Source: Nitrospiraceae bacterium
GTDB taxonomy: Bacteria > Nitrospirota > Thermodesulfovibrionia > Thermodesulfovibrionales > UBA1546
Length of the DNA stretch: 64,000 nucleotides
Reading direction: 5' to 3'
Assembly (NCBI GenBank): GCA_021373015.1
Contig: JAJFTJ010000014.1
Coordinates: 200,323-264,322, forward strand
Shown one piece after another: positions 55,213-63,397 of the stretch; position 1 is the stretch's first letter; every line of letters begins with the position of its first letter. A program made the translations under genes and the position numbers. The notes beneath the pieces were generated by a model that made no database searches, had not been told where the DNA came from, and saw nothing but the letters and a program-made list of their open reading frames with translations.

Positions 55213-56508
55213 TTATTTTCCAAAAACTCTTTTATATATAAAATCAATATTCTTAAGATAATATTTCAGGTCGAAGATTTTGTTCAGGTCTTTTGCCTTA
55301 AGATATTTTTTTACATCCTTATCTTTAGAAAGCACTTTTTTGAAATCAGTCCCGCTCCTCCAGCTCTGCATAGCATTTCTCTGAACAATCTCATAGGCAT
55401 TCTCTCTTGTCATGCCTTTTGATATCAGGCTTAGAAGCACGCGCTGTGAATTGTAAAGCTCAAAACTTTTTGCCATGTTCTTCTTCATTCTCTCGGGATA
55501 GACATGAAGACCCTCGAGTATGCCTTTCATCCTGTCGAGCATATAATCAACCAGTATTGTGCTGTCAGGGATTATTACGCGCTCGACCGATGAGTGTGAG
55601 ATATCACGCTCATGCCAGAGTGCAATGTCTTCCAATGCAGCCATTGCATTTGAACGCACTAATCTCGCAAGACCTGAGATGTTCTCGCATCCAACAGGAT
55701 TTCTCTTATGCGGCATTGCTGATGAGCCTTTCTGTCCTTTTGCAAAAGGCTCTTCTGCCTCTAATACCTCTGTTCTTTGGAGATGCCGTATCTCAACAGC
55801 GATTTTTTCAAGAGAGCCTGCTATCAATGCAAGCGCAGTCAGATATTCTGCGTGTCTGTCTCTTTGTATAATCTGTGTTGCAACAGGCTCTGGTTTGAGT
55901 CCGAGTTTTTTGCAAACCTTTTCTTCTATCGAAGGAGGAATGTTCGAGAAAGTGCCGACAGCGCCTGATAGTTTACCGATATTAATTATCTCTCTTGCGC
56001 GCTGCATCCTCGAAAGATTTCTCTTCATATCTTCATGCCAGAGAGCAAATTTCAGTCCGAATGTCATTGGCTCTGCATGAACGCCGTGGCTTCTTCCGAT
56101 TGCAGGAGTGTTTTTGTATTTCAATGCCTGACTTTTCAAGACAGGCATCATGGCTTTTATGTCTTTGATAATAATGTCTGCTGCTTCTCTCATAAGAAGC
56201 GAAAGCGCAGTGTCAACAATATCAGAAGAGGTCAGCCCTTTATGAATGAATCTTGATTCAGAGCCGACATGCTCTGCAACACTCGTAAGAAATGCTATCA
56301 CATCGTGCTTTACGACTTTTTCTATCTCGTCGATTCTTCTAACGTCAAACCTTGCCTTGTTTTTTATACGTGCAAGAGCATCCATCGGTATCCCTGCTTC
56401 TGATGCCCATGCCTCGCATGCAGCGATCTCAACATCAAGCCATTTCTGGTATCTGCTTTCAGGTTCCCAGAGTTTTCCCATTACAGGTCTTGTATAACGG
56501 GTTATCAT
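55213..56508 (-). CDS. purB: Adenylosuccinate lyase
   Basis: 431 residues, fumarase/aspartase superfamily. It cleaves SAICAR and adenylosuccinate. The signature is GSSAMPHKRNPVGCENISGLARL, with the catalytic serine in the loop; HVGSESRFIHKGLTSSDIVDTALS and RSHGVHAEPMTFG hold further active-site residues. AGGAGG before the ATG. It is one of a minus-strand run (ribH, nusB, phosphoesterase, purB, purL). Confidence 0.97.
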   Translation of the reverse strand: MITRYTRPVMGKLWEPESRYQKWLDVEIAACEAWASEAGIPMDALARIKNKARFDVRRIDEIEKVVKHDVIAFLTSVAEHVGSESRFIHKGLTSSDIVDTALSLLMREAADIIIKDIKAMMPVLKSQALKYKNTPAIGRSHGVHAEPMTFGLKFALWHEDMKRNLSRMQRAREIINIGKLSGAVGTFSNIPPSIEEKVCKKLGLKPEPVATQIIQRDRHAEYLTALALIAGSLEKIAVEIRHLQRTEVLEAEEPFAKGQKGSSAMPHKRNPVGCENISGLARLVRSNAMAALEDIALWHERDISHSSVERVIIPDSTILVDYMLDRMKGILEGLHVYPERMKKNMAKSFELYNSQRVLLSLISKGMTRENAYEIVQRNAMQSWRSGTDFKKVLSKDKDVKKYLKAKDLNKIFDLKYYLKNIDFIYKRVFGK

Positions 56509-56520
56509 ATTTCCTCCTAA

Positions 56521-57246
56521 TTATGCTCCTCTTTCAAGTCTTTCAATCAACGGCAAAGGCAATCCTGCATCGAGCATCTTTTTTTGTGTTGTGCTTATGT
56601 CATATTTTACTCTGATAAGTTCAACTTTTTCATCCTTAATGATTGCATAGCATGCCCTGGGGTCGCCGTCCCTGGACTGCCCGACACTTCCTGCGTTTAT
56701 GATATATCTTTTTGTTTCTTCAATCCTTGCTGTATGTCTGCGAGTAATCATTTCACCATGAATGGAATATTCAATTATTGAAGACTGATGACTGTGGCCG
56801 ATAAGACATATTTTTTGTTCGAAATGATGAAAATTCACTTCAGCATCCCATCTTGAGAGAATGTAGTTCCAGTTTCCCGGTTCTTTTGGAGTTGAATGAA
56901 CAAGAAGAATATCTTCTTTTTCCAAGATTTTTACTAAAGGAAGAGATTTTAAAAATGAGAGAGAAGTTTTTCCCATGACTGACGATGTCCATTCAACAGC
57001 TGCTCTTGCATAATCATTAAAATTACTGACATCAGTAAGCCCTAATATTGCATAATCATGATTGCCTGCAATAATTTCCTCGCAGTTGTTTTTCAGTAAT
57101 TTAACGCATTCATTCGGATTTGCCCCATAACCAACAGCATCGCCGAGAAACAAAATATCTTTTATTTTTCTCAGCTTTATGTCCTGGAGTACTGCGCGCA
57201 GAGCTTCCTCATTGCCATGGACATCTGAAATCACAGCGCAGTTCAC
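56521..57246 (-). CDS. Calcineurin-like metallophosphoesterase
   Basis: 241 residues, YfcE/PrpE-like. Metal motifs in order: ISDVHGNEEAL, GDAVGYGANP, GNHDYAI, LLVHSTP and GHSH, complete for a two-metal site. Substrate unknown. It starts with GTG that shares its first G with the nusB stop codon, so it is translated by coupling with nusB. Confidence 0.88.
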   Translation of the reverse strand: MNCAVISDVHGNEEALRAVLQDIKLRKIKDILFLGDAVGYGANPNECVKLLKNNCEEIIAGNHDYAILGLTDVSNFNDYARAAVEWTSSVMGKTSLSFLKSLPLVKILEKEDILLVHSTPKEPGNWNYILSRWDAEVNFHHFEQKICLIGHSHQSSIIEYSIHGEMITRRHTARIEETKRYIINAGSVGQSRDGDPRACYAIIKDEKVELIRVKYDISTTQKKMLDAGLPLPLIERLERGA

Positions 57247-57665
57247 TATTCTGCCTTGTTTTTTTTTGTTTTTTTTGCAATCTTGTCAAGGATGCCGTTT
57301 ATGAATGATGCAGACTCAAAGGTAGAATATTTTTTTGCTATCTCTATTGCTTCGTTTATAGTTACCGCAGCAGGTATGTCATCACAGAAAAGAAGTTCGT
57401 AAATCGCGGATCTCATGATGTTTTTGTCAACAACAGCTATTCTGTCCGGAATCCAATGTTCTGTTGTTTTTTTGATGAGATCGTCTATCTCATCCTGTTT
57501 TTCAAGTGTGCCGTTTATTATCTTTTTTGCGAATTTTATTATCTCTGTATCTTCCTGCTTGTCTGAAAAAAATTGATTCATACTGTTCTTTGCCTCTTTC
57601 TTATCAGAAAAATCATTCTGGAACAGAAACTGCAGGACATATTCTCTTGAAAGACGGCGTTTCAT
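57246..57665 (-). CDS. nusB: Transcription antitermination protein NusB
   Basis: 139 residues, all-helical. It has the family's RRLSREYVLQFLFQNDFS start and the central ELLFCDDIPAAVTINEAIEIAKKYSTFESASFINGILD, typical of NusB. It joins NusE on boxA RNA to keep rRNA transcription going. The order ribH-nusB is the common bacterial arrangement; the gap to ribH is 55 bases. Confidence 0.95.
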   Translation of the reverse strand: MKRRLSREYVLQFLFQNDFSDKKEAKNSMNQFFSDKQEDTEIIKFAKKIINGTLEKQDEIDDLIKKTTEHWIPDRIAVVDKNIMRSAIYELLFCDDIPAAVTINEAIEIAKKYSTFESASFINGILDKIAKKTKKNKAE

Positions 57666-57720
57666 ACGATAAAGAAAGGCTTAGATAAAAATTGAAGACT
57701 AAAGATTTTTTGCTCCAGAC

Positions 57721-58182
57721 TCATAATCTCTTAAGGAGTTGTGCCATCTCGATTGCTGTTATAGCTGCGTCCCAGCCCTTATTTCCGCTCTTTGTTCCTG
57801 CTCTTTCAACTGCCTGCTCAATGGTGTCTGATGTAATAACTCCGAATGCTATTGGGACACCTGTTTCCATGGATACATGTGCGATGCCTTTTGATACTTC
57901 AGATGCAACATACTCAAAATGCGGAGTTGCGCCTCGTATTACAGCGCCGAGACATATCACTGCATTATATGTTCCTTTTGATGCAAGTCTTTTGGCTGCC
58001 AGAGGAATCTCGAATGAGCCAGGCACTTTTGCAACATCAATATCATCCTTGTTTGCTCCATGACGAACAAGGGCATCTATTGCGCCGTCAAGAAGTTTGC
58101 CGGTTATAAAGTCATTGAATCTGCTTACAACGATTGCGAATTTTAATCCTTTTGCCTGTAATTCGCCTTCGATTATTTTCAT
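57721..58182 (-). CDS. ribH: 6,7-dimethyl-8-ribityllumazine synthase
   Basis: 153 residues. It makes the riboflavin precursor lumazine. [21 protein letters not shown] holds the start of the fold, [14 protein letters not shown] the substrate loop, [15 protein letters not shown] the catalytic histidine region, and [17 protein letters not shown] the C-terminal motif. AGGAGG before the ATG. First gene of the minus-strand run through nusB to purL. Confidence 0.97.
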   Translation of the reverse strand: MKIIEGELQAKGLKFAIVVSRFNDFITGKLLDGAIDALVRHGANKDDIDVAKVPGSFEIPLAAKRLASKGTYNAVICLGAVIRGATPHFEYVASEVSKGIAHVSMETGVPIAFGVITSDTIEQAVERAGTKSGNKGWDAAITAIEMAQLLKRL

Positions 58183-58262
58183 AAATCCTCCTAATTCCGA
58201 ATTTACGGGTGTTTAAGATGTAACTATTATATACATAAAAAATTAATTTTGCATGTAGAAGC

Positions 58263-58291
58263 TTGGTTATACAAGGTTAATATAGTAAAAT
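58263..58291 (+). promoter_or_regulatory. Promoter of the DgkA-PAP2 gene
   Basis: TTGGTT (58263-58268), 17 bases, TAAAAT (58286-58291). The predicted leader is only about 10 bases and has no Shine-Dalgarno, so this gene is near-leaderless. Confidence 0.45.
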
Positions 58292-58307
58292 ATAAATCAC
58301 TAACAAT

Positions 58308-59006
58308 ATGCCGATAAAAAAATGGATAAAGAGCGCGAACTTTGCAATCGAAGGCATACTTCATGCCTCTAAAACACAGAGACATCTAAGATATCATTTT
58401 TACAGCGCTGTATTAGTTCTTCTTCTTAGTTTTGTCCTTGGTGTTACACGCACAGAATTTCTGATAATATCACTTGCTGTTATTGCGGTTCTTCTTTCAG
58501 AGATGTTCAACACTGCGATCGAGACAATGGTTGATATTCTTTCTCCGGCTCACAGCGAAAAGGCAAAGGTAGTAAAGGATATAGCAGCAGGCGCTGTATT
58601 TGTTACTGCATTTGGCGCTGCAATCATTGGCTACATAATTCTTTTCCCATATGTTCTGAATGTAATGGAAAAGGGTTTTTATATTAAAAAGCACTCGAAT
58701 GAAGAGATAACCATAATAGCTGTTGTAATTATCCTGATACTCGTCGTGATAACAAAGACATATTTTCAGAAAGGACATCCTCTAAGAGGAGGGATGCCGA
58801 GCGGTCATGCTGCTATAGCATTTTCTGTGTGGATGTCTGTGACCTATATAACTGGAAATATCTTTGCCTCGGTTCTCTGCTTTGCGTTGGCTCTGCTGAT
58901 AGCTCAGAGTCGTGTTGCAAAAAAAATTCACAATAAGCTTGAAGTTGCAATCGGCGGTCTGGTGGGAGCAGGGATAACTTTTGCGCTTTTCAGGATCTTT
59001 TCTTAG
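58308..59006 (+). CDS. Fused lipid kinase (DgkA) and PAP2 phosphatase
   Basis: 232 residues. The N-terminal half (1-115) is a diacylglycerol/undecaprenol kinase: three helices with the active-site SEMFNTAIETMVDI. The C-terminal half (about 130-232) is a PAP2 phosphatase: KGHPLRGGMPSGHAAIAFSV supplies motifs 1 and 2, and SRVAKKIHNKLE is motif 3 with E where most members have D. The pairing suggests cycling of an isoprenyl or diglyceride lipid between phosphorylated and free forms in the inner membrane. Convergent with PFK. Confidence 0.85.
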   Translation: MPIKKWIKSANFAIEGILHASKTQRHLRYHFYSAVLVLLLSFVLGVTRTEFLIISLAVIAVLLSEMFNTAIETMVDILSPAHSEKAKVVKDIAAGAVFVTAFGAAIIGYIILFPYVLNVMEKGFYIKKHSNEEITIIAVVIILILVVITKTYFQKGHPLRGGMPSGHAAIAFSVWMSVTYITGNIFASVLCFALALLIAQSRVAKKIHNKLEVAIGGLVGAGITFALFRIFS

Positions 59007-59020
59007 ATATCAGGCCTGAA

Positions 59021-60235
59021 TTACAGATGTCTTATTATTTTTGTTTTCTGCTCAATAAGTTTGTAATCGAATTTTTGCGGTTTTCTTCCAAAACATGTGC
59101 CGAGGCTTTCGAAGAGCCCAATCTCTTTTATATCAACCTCTCTTCTTTTTATTGCCTCAGTTGTCGGGATGTAATGAATGTTATTACCTTCGACATCAAC
59201 AACAGTGCTGCCTTGTTTTCCTTCAAGAAGCAGAAGCACTGCCGCAGCTCCAGCCCTCTGGCCAAAAACTACGTCAAATGATGATGACTGGCCTGAGCGC
59301 ACAAGATGTCCGGGCGTGACTTCCCTAACCTCCGGTATCTCATAAACTCCGGGTGCATACATCCCTGTCTTCTTCATGAACTCTAATACAACAGGATCGT
59401 TTTTCAAACGCTTTTCAAGCTGCTGTTTTACATATTTTCCTGCGCCTGCAAGCTTTTTGTGGCCGAATGCATCTACGCCTGCAGATTCATCGTAGAGTAT
59501 TTCACCGCTTGCTGTCTGTATGCCCTCTGCAGCAACAATGATATATGTCCCTGCCTTAACATCACTTCTTATCACTCTGTTAAAAAAAACTGTTTTCATG
59601 TGCTCATATACAACATCAAAATCAACAGGGATTTCAGGAAGCAAAATGCAGTCTGCTTCAGCTCCCAGTCCGCCTCTAAAAGCAGTATGACCGACATATC
59701 TTCCGAATACCTCCATAACAATAATCCTGTTATGACTCATTCCGGTTGTCTTAATGTCTCTTGTGAAAACAGATATTCTGTTTATTGCTGAATCTCCTCC
59801 AACGCTATAAGGCTGAAGGTCGAGGTCCATTGTTTTTGGAACATGGATGCATGGTATGCCCTGAGATGTCAGATCAACAACAACACTGCCAGTGTCGTCT
59901 CCGCCGCTTATAATCAAGGCATCAATCCCGAATTTTTTTAATCCGTCTTTTATGCGTTCGTATTTTTTTTCGTCTTTTATCTTGCTTATCTTTACTCTTG
60001 AGTGGCCTGCCTCCGAACCAGCAAGCGATGCCTCAATCCTGCTCACCCTTTCTGCATTCAGAACAACAACCTGCTCTAAACCAATAAGATTATAAAGACC
60101 TGCATATCCATTAGGTATAACAACTGATTCTATTCCATAAAAATATGCTTCTCTTGCAATGCCCTTTATAACTGCATTAAGACCTCCGCAGTCTCCTCCG
60201 CTTGTTATAACTCCGATCCTCTTGATGCCTGCCAT
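59021..60235 (-). CDS. pfp: 6-phosphofructokinase, probably PPi-dependent
   Basis: 404 residues, PFK family (VITSGGDCGGLNAVIKG). ATP enzymes carry GGDGS and PGTIDND; this one has GGDDTGS and PKTMDLD. The G-to-D and G-to-K changes are the known marks of pyrophosphate-dependent enzymes. The base aspartate of TxD is retained, while the usual N of DND is L. MEVFGRYVGHTA and GHLVRSGQSSSFD complete the sugar-phosphate site. Reversible PPi-PFK suits energy-limited anaerobes. GGAGG before the ATG. Confidence 0.88.
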   Translation of the reverse strand: MAGIKRIGVITSGGDCGGLNAVIKGIAREAYFYGIESVVIPNGYAGLYNLIGLEQVVVLNAERVSRIEASLAGSEAGHSRVKISKIKDEKKYERIKDGLKKFGIDALIISGGDDTGSVVVDLTSQGIPCIHVPKTMDLDLQPYSVGGDSAINRISVFTRDIKTTGMSHNRIIVMEVFGRYVGHTAFRGGLGAEADCILLPEIPVDFDVVYEHMKTVFFNRVIRSDVKAGTYIIVAAEGIQTASGEILYDESAGVDAFGHKKLAGAGKYVKQQLEKRLKNDPVVLEFMKKTGMYAPGVYEIPEVREVTPGHLVRSGQSSSFDVVFGQRAGAAAVLLLLEGKQGSTVVDVEGNNIHYIPTTEAIKRREVDIKEIGLFESLGTCFGRKPQKFDYKLIEQKTKIIRHL

Positions 60236-60403
60236 AAAACCTCCCTGTTATCTAAGTGAAAATTGGTTTAATAAAAGTTGGTTAGAATCTAGTTACATTA
60301 TGTTTAATTTTATGTCAGCAGTCAAGTAAAACGGATTGACTTAAAAAAGAATCCTTACTATTATTGATAATAATTATAATTTGTTATCTCCTAGAAGAAA
60401 AAC

Positions 60404-61312
60404 ATGTCAGATATAAAAACAAATAACAACCTTCTTGAATACAGCTTCAAAGAAAATCCATTCGAGTCTCTTTATGTTGATATTACAAAACGCTGCAATA
60501 TGGAATGCAGTTACTGTTTTAATCCTGAAAGATCTCCAGAAGATATGCCGCTTAAGGATTTTGAACTTCTCTGCTCCAGCCTTCCATTCCCTGTTATGAT
60601 AAAACTTTCTGGAGGTGAACCGACTCTTCATCCGGAATTCCCTGAATTTATAAAAACTGCGTTCAAATACGGCCACCGTATCTATGTTATCTCTAATGGA
60701 CTTCGCTATACTGAACCAGGATTCCTTGATATTTTAATGAAAATAAAAAGATCGGGGGTAAGGTTTTCTATCGGTATCTCAATGGATGGGGGTTATGCTA
60801 ATAGACATGCATATGAAATGATTAACGGCAGGGACTGCATGCAGCTGAAGCTCGATTCATTCAAGGCAATGGTTAACTCAGGGCTGGGACGCATGTCCTT
60901 AACAGCGATAATTTTGAGGGGGCTGAATGAGGATGTGATCCCTCAGCTTATAGAACTTGCCTTAAAAAATGACAGGTCAATCAGATATGTTCATTTCAGA
61001 AATGCAGGCAATGTGGGAAGACACAAAGAGACAAAACCTTATTCCATAGAAGAACTTAAAGACATGACCCGGGTTTTGTTTAATGAACATCAGTTCCAGC
61101 AAAGATGCATTGGAGAATCTCACTGCTCTCTTGAGACAGGCAGAAACTGCTGTTACCGTTTCCGTCCTACTGACAGGCTCCAAATATCTTTGTTAGAGTT
61201 TTACACAGAAAAGGCTTTTCTCTGTCATAAAAGAGGCAGGATAAAGGTTGGTTCAAGAAAGATAGAACCTCTTTTTTTCAGTATGGATACGCCTTCGCCT
61301 GTAAATGTATGA
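60404..61312 (+). CDS. Radical SAM protein, function unknown
   Basis: 302 residues. CNMECSYC (about 32-39) binds the SAM cluster, with SGGEPTLHPEF and SIGISMDGG as later SAM-domain landmarks. Near the C-terminus are further cysteines (C of QRC, C of SHC, and NCC) that could hold a second iron-sulfur cluster, as in SPASM-type peptide-modifying enzymes, though the spacing is not the standard SPASM one. No short substrate peptide gene was found next to it. TATAAT at 60375-60380 is a likely -10. Confidence 0.85.
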   Translation: MSDIKTNNNLLEYSFKENPFESLYVDITKRCNMECSYCFNPERSPEDMPLKDFELLCSSLPFPVMIKLSGGEPTLHPEFPEFIKTAFKYGHRIYVISNGLRYTEPGFLDILMKIKRSGVRFSIGISMDGGYANRHAYEMINGRDCMQLKLDSFKAMVNSGLGRMSLTAIILRGLNEDVIPQLIELALKNDRSIRYVHFRNAGNVGRHKETKPYSIEELKDMTRVLFNEHQFQQRCIGESHCSLETGRNCCYRFRPTDRLQISLLEFYTEKAFLCHKRGRIKVGSRKIEPLFFSMDTPSPVNV

Positions 61313-61538
61313 GTTATTGACTCAACAGGTAAGCATAAAAATCAATAAGTTCGGATGGATGACTAATCTTTAAAGATTTAGATACAACTCATGACAGTAA
61401 TTGTGGTAGTATCTGACTCAGTTTCTGGATTTACCTAATCTCGGCAAAAGGGAGGTGGTAGAAGGCCAGTGGCATAGTGCCGAAGTTTAACCGACATATT
61501 GCAAGTACTAACATTTTTTTTGCTATGGAGGATACAAA

Positions 61539-61748
61539 ATGTCTGATAAAGAAGGTTCATCAAGCCAGGGAAATCAGGATTGGGATGCCACACAGTGGCA
61601 TGTAGTAGAAAAAGGAGATACGCTTTCGAAGATATCAGCCAAATATTATGGCGATGCAAAACTTTATATGAAGATATTCGAGGCTAATAAAGACATCTTA
61701 CGTGATCCTAACTTAATTAAAGTTGGACAAAAGCTTCGTATTCCGTGA
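61539..61748 (+). CDS. Small LysM-domain protein
   Basis: 69 residues: a short polar head (SDKEGSSSQGNQDWD) and one LysM domain (QWHVVEKGDTLSKISAKYYGDAKLYMKIFEANKDIL, ending in NLIKVGQKLRIP), like the C-terminal part of YgaU. There is no signal peptide, so it is probably cytoplasmic or exported by another route. GGAGG precedes the ATG. It is followed 38 bases later by a lipoprotein gene, and one strong terminator closes both. Confidence 0.9.
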   Translation: MSDKEGSSSQGNQDWDATQWHVVEKGDTLSKISAKYYGDAKLYMKIFEANKDILRDPNLIKVGQKLRIP

Positions 61749-61786
61749 GCTTATTAAATTTAAATTATCCAAGGAGGATATTAATA

Positions 61787-62371
61787 ATGAGAAGACACAT
61801 ACCGACACTGATAGCAGTTTTTTTATGTATGGGGCTTATGATTGCCTGCGCTAATTTGAAAGAGCCGGCAATGAACGCTCTTAAGGCAGCAGAAGATGTA
61901 GTTAAGGGAATCAACAAGGAAGATGCCGTGAAGTATGCGCCGGAGAAATTTGCGGCTATAGAAAAAGGAATAGCCTCAGCCAAAGAGAACATTGCAAAAG
62001 GCGATTTTAAGGCAGCAATCGCAGCAGCGAAAGATATCCCGGCTCAGGCAAAAGAAGTTGCAACAGCAATTGCTGAGGCTAAAAAAGCTGAACTTGCAAA
62101 AATATGGGAGAGCGCAAGTGCGGGGCTTCCTAAGATATTCGAGCAGGTACAGAGCAGAATAGATATATTCTCCAAGAGCAAGGCAAAGAAGGCTGTTGCT
62201 GAAAAAGCAAAGACAGAACTTGCAGACGCGAAAAAATCATGGACAGACGCTCAGGAATTATATAAGAGCGGAAAGACAACAGAAGCGGCTGATGCTGTTA
62301 AATCTGTAAAAACCAAAACATCTGAATTACTCAAGGGGCTCGGCATGCCGGTTCCTGCTGCGCTTAACTAA
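61787..62371 (+). CDS. Alanine/lysine-rich helical lipoprotein
   Basis: 194 residues from the ATG at 61787, set by an AAGGAGG upstream; the longer frame from 61745 lacks this. Signal peptide with a lipobox (LMIAC, cysteine about 21). The mature part is rich in A, K and E with heptad-like repeats, so it is mainly helical. No family recognised. It is likely anchored to a membrane and co-expressed with the LysM protein; a cell-wall or envelope-stress role is inference only. Confidence 0.82.
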   Translation: MRRHIPTLIAVFLCMGLMIACANLKEPAMNALKAAEDVVKGINKEDAVKYAPEKFAAIEKGIASAKENIAKGDFKAAIAAAKDIPAQAKEVATAIAEAKKAELAKIWESASAGLPKIFEQVQSRIDIFSKSKAKKAVAEKAKTELADAKKSWTDAQELYKSGKTTEAADAVKSVKTKTSELLKGLGMPVPAALN

Positions 62372-62393
62372 AAATACAATCAAATCTTAATTT

Positions 62394-62432
62394 AAAGAGA
62401 GGTGCGGCAAAATTGCCGCACCTCTCTTTTTT
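62394..62432 (+). terminator. Strong intrinsic terminator after the LysM-lipoprotein pair
   Basis: Near-perfect 17-bp inverted repeat (AAAGAGAGGTGCGGCAA / TTGCCGCACCTCTCTTT) with a very short loop, followed by T residues. It is the clearest terminator in the window. Confidence 0.9.
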
Positions 62433-62595
62433 AATTATTTTTTCACTTCGGTGTCAAAAAAGGTTTTAAAACCTCGTTTTTCTACCTGACTATTTTAAAG
62501 AGATGTCCAAGAGTCCTGTTTTCTCTTAAAAAGCTTGAAATGTTTGTTTTTCAACAGTTTTCTGATTATAGATATGAGTAACGAGATGCTTATTG

Positions 62596-62604
62596 TGATA
62601 TACT
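62596..62604 (+). promoter_or_regulatory. Extended -10 box for leaderless DUF72 gene
   Basis: TGATATACT, then 5 bases (attgt), then ATG at 62610. No Shine-Dalgarno is seen. Confidence 0.5.
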
Positions 62605-62609
62605 ATTGT

Positions 62610-63335
62610 ATGCCTTACGTGAAGATAGGCTGCTGTGGATTTATTAATGATGACTGGAAAGGGACGTTTTATCCTGAGAAACTTTCAAAAAAACAGTGGC
62701 TAGAATATTATTGCAAGAAATTCCAGACTTTGGAACTGGATACAACCTTTCATAAACTTCCTGAAAAAGAGACTTTCTCAAGGTGGCACAGTGAAACACC
62801 CGGCAATTTCTCAGTTTCCTTAAAAGGCAGCAGATTCATAACACACGTAAAAAAATTAAAATCACCGCTTGAACCTCTTGATGTATTCTTTTCAAGAGTT
62901 ACTGCTTTAAAGGATAAGCTTGGCGTTGTTCTGTGGCAGTTTCCGCCTGATTTTAAGGCTGATACCAATAAGCTGGCTATCTTTATTCAGGCATTGGGTG
63001 AGTACAAGGTTAAAAATGCGGTTGAGTTCAGGGATAAAAGCTGGCTTACAAAAAAGATATTTTCTCTTCTTGAAAAAAACAATGTTGCTCTCTGCATCTC
63101 TGACTGGCCTGATTTCCTCTGCGAACTGCCTGCTACAGCAGATTTTGTGTATATAAGAAGGCATGGTATTGATGGCAAATGCAGTTCCTGTTACACTACA
63201 GACCAGTTAAAAAAGGATGCAAGAATGATAAATAGGTTTGTAAAAAATGGAAGGGATGTTATGATCTATTTCAACAATATTACAAATGGAAATGCGCCTA
63301 ATAATGCTAGGGAACTTTCAAGCTTTATAAAATAA
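62610..63335 (+). CDS. DUF72 (YecE-like) protein
   Basis: 241 residues from the ATG at 62610; the frame is open to 62535, but the family begins at YVKIGCCGF. TIM-barrel DUF72 features are WKGTFYPEKLSKKQWLEYYCKKFQTLELDTTFH, FSVSLKGSRFITHVKKL, LGVVLWQFPPDF and VEFRDKSW. Function unknown in spite of wide distribution. It is preceded by an extended -10 box, and the strong terminator 180 bases upstream separates it from the lipoprotein gene. recN follows. Confidence 0.88.
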   Translation: MPYVKIGCCGFINDDWKGTFYPEKLSKKQWLEYYCKKFQTLELDTTFHKLPEKETFSRWHSETPGNFSVSLKGSRFITHVKKLKSPLEPLDVFFSRVTALKDKLGVVLWQFPPDFKADTNKLAIFIQALGEYKVKNAVEFRDKSWLTKKIFSLLEKNNVALCISDWPDFLCELPATADFVYIRRHGIDGKCSSCYTTDQLKKDARMINRFVKNGRDVMIYFNNITNGNAPNNARELSSFIK

Positions 63336-63397
63336 GTGACTTTTGAGACTTTTTAGTTTTAAAATCATTTTCTAATTTAAATTTCTTTTTTTGCACA

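Noticed and set aside
61465-61500. A sigma-54-like TGGCAT box
   Set aside because: The GG-to-GC spacing is about 7 bases, not the fixed 10 that sigma-54 needs.
62461-62474. Palindrome AGGTTTTAAAACCT followed by GTTTTT as a terminator
   Set aside because: The stem has no loop to allow a hairpin and a far better terminator lies 30 bases upstream; it could equally be a protein-binding site, so no feature was called.
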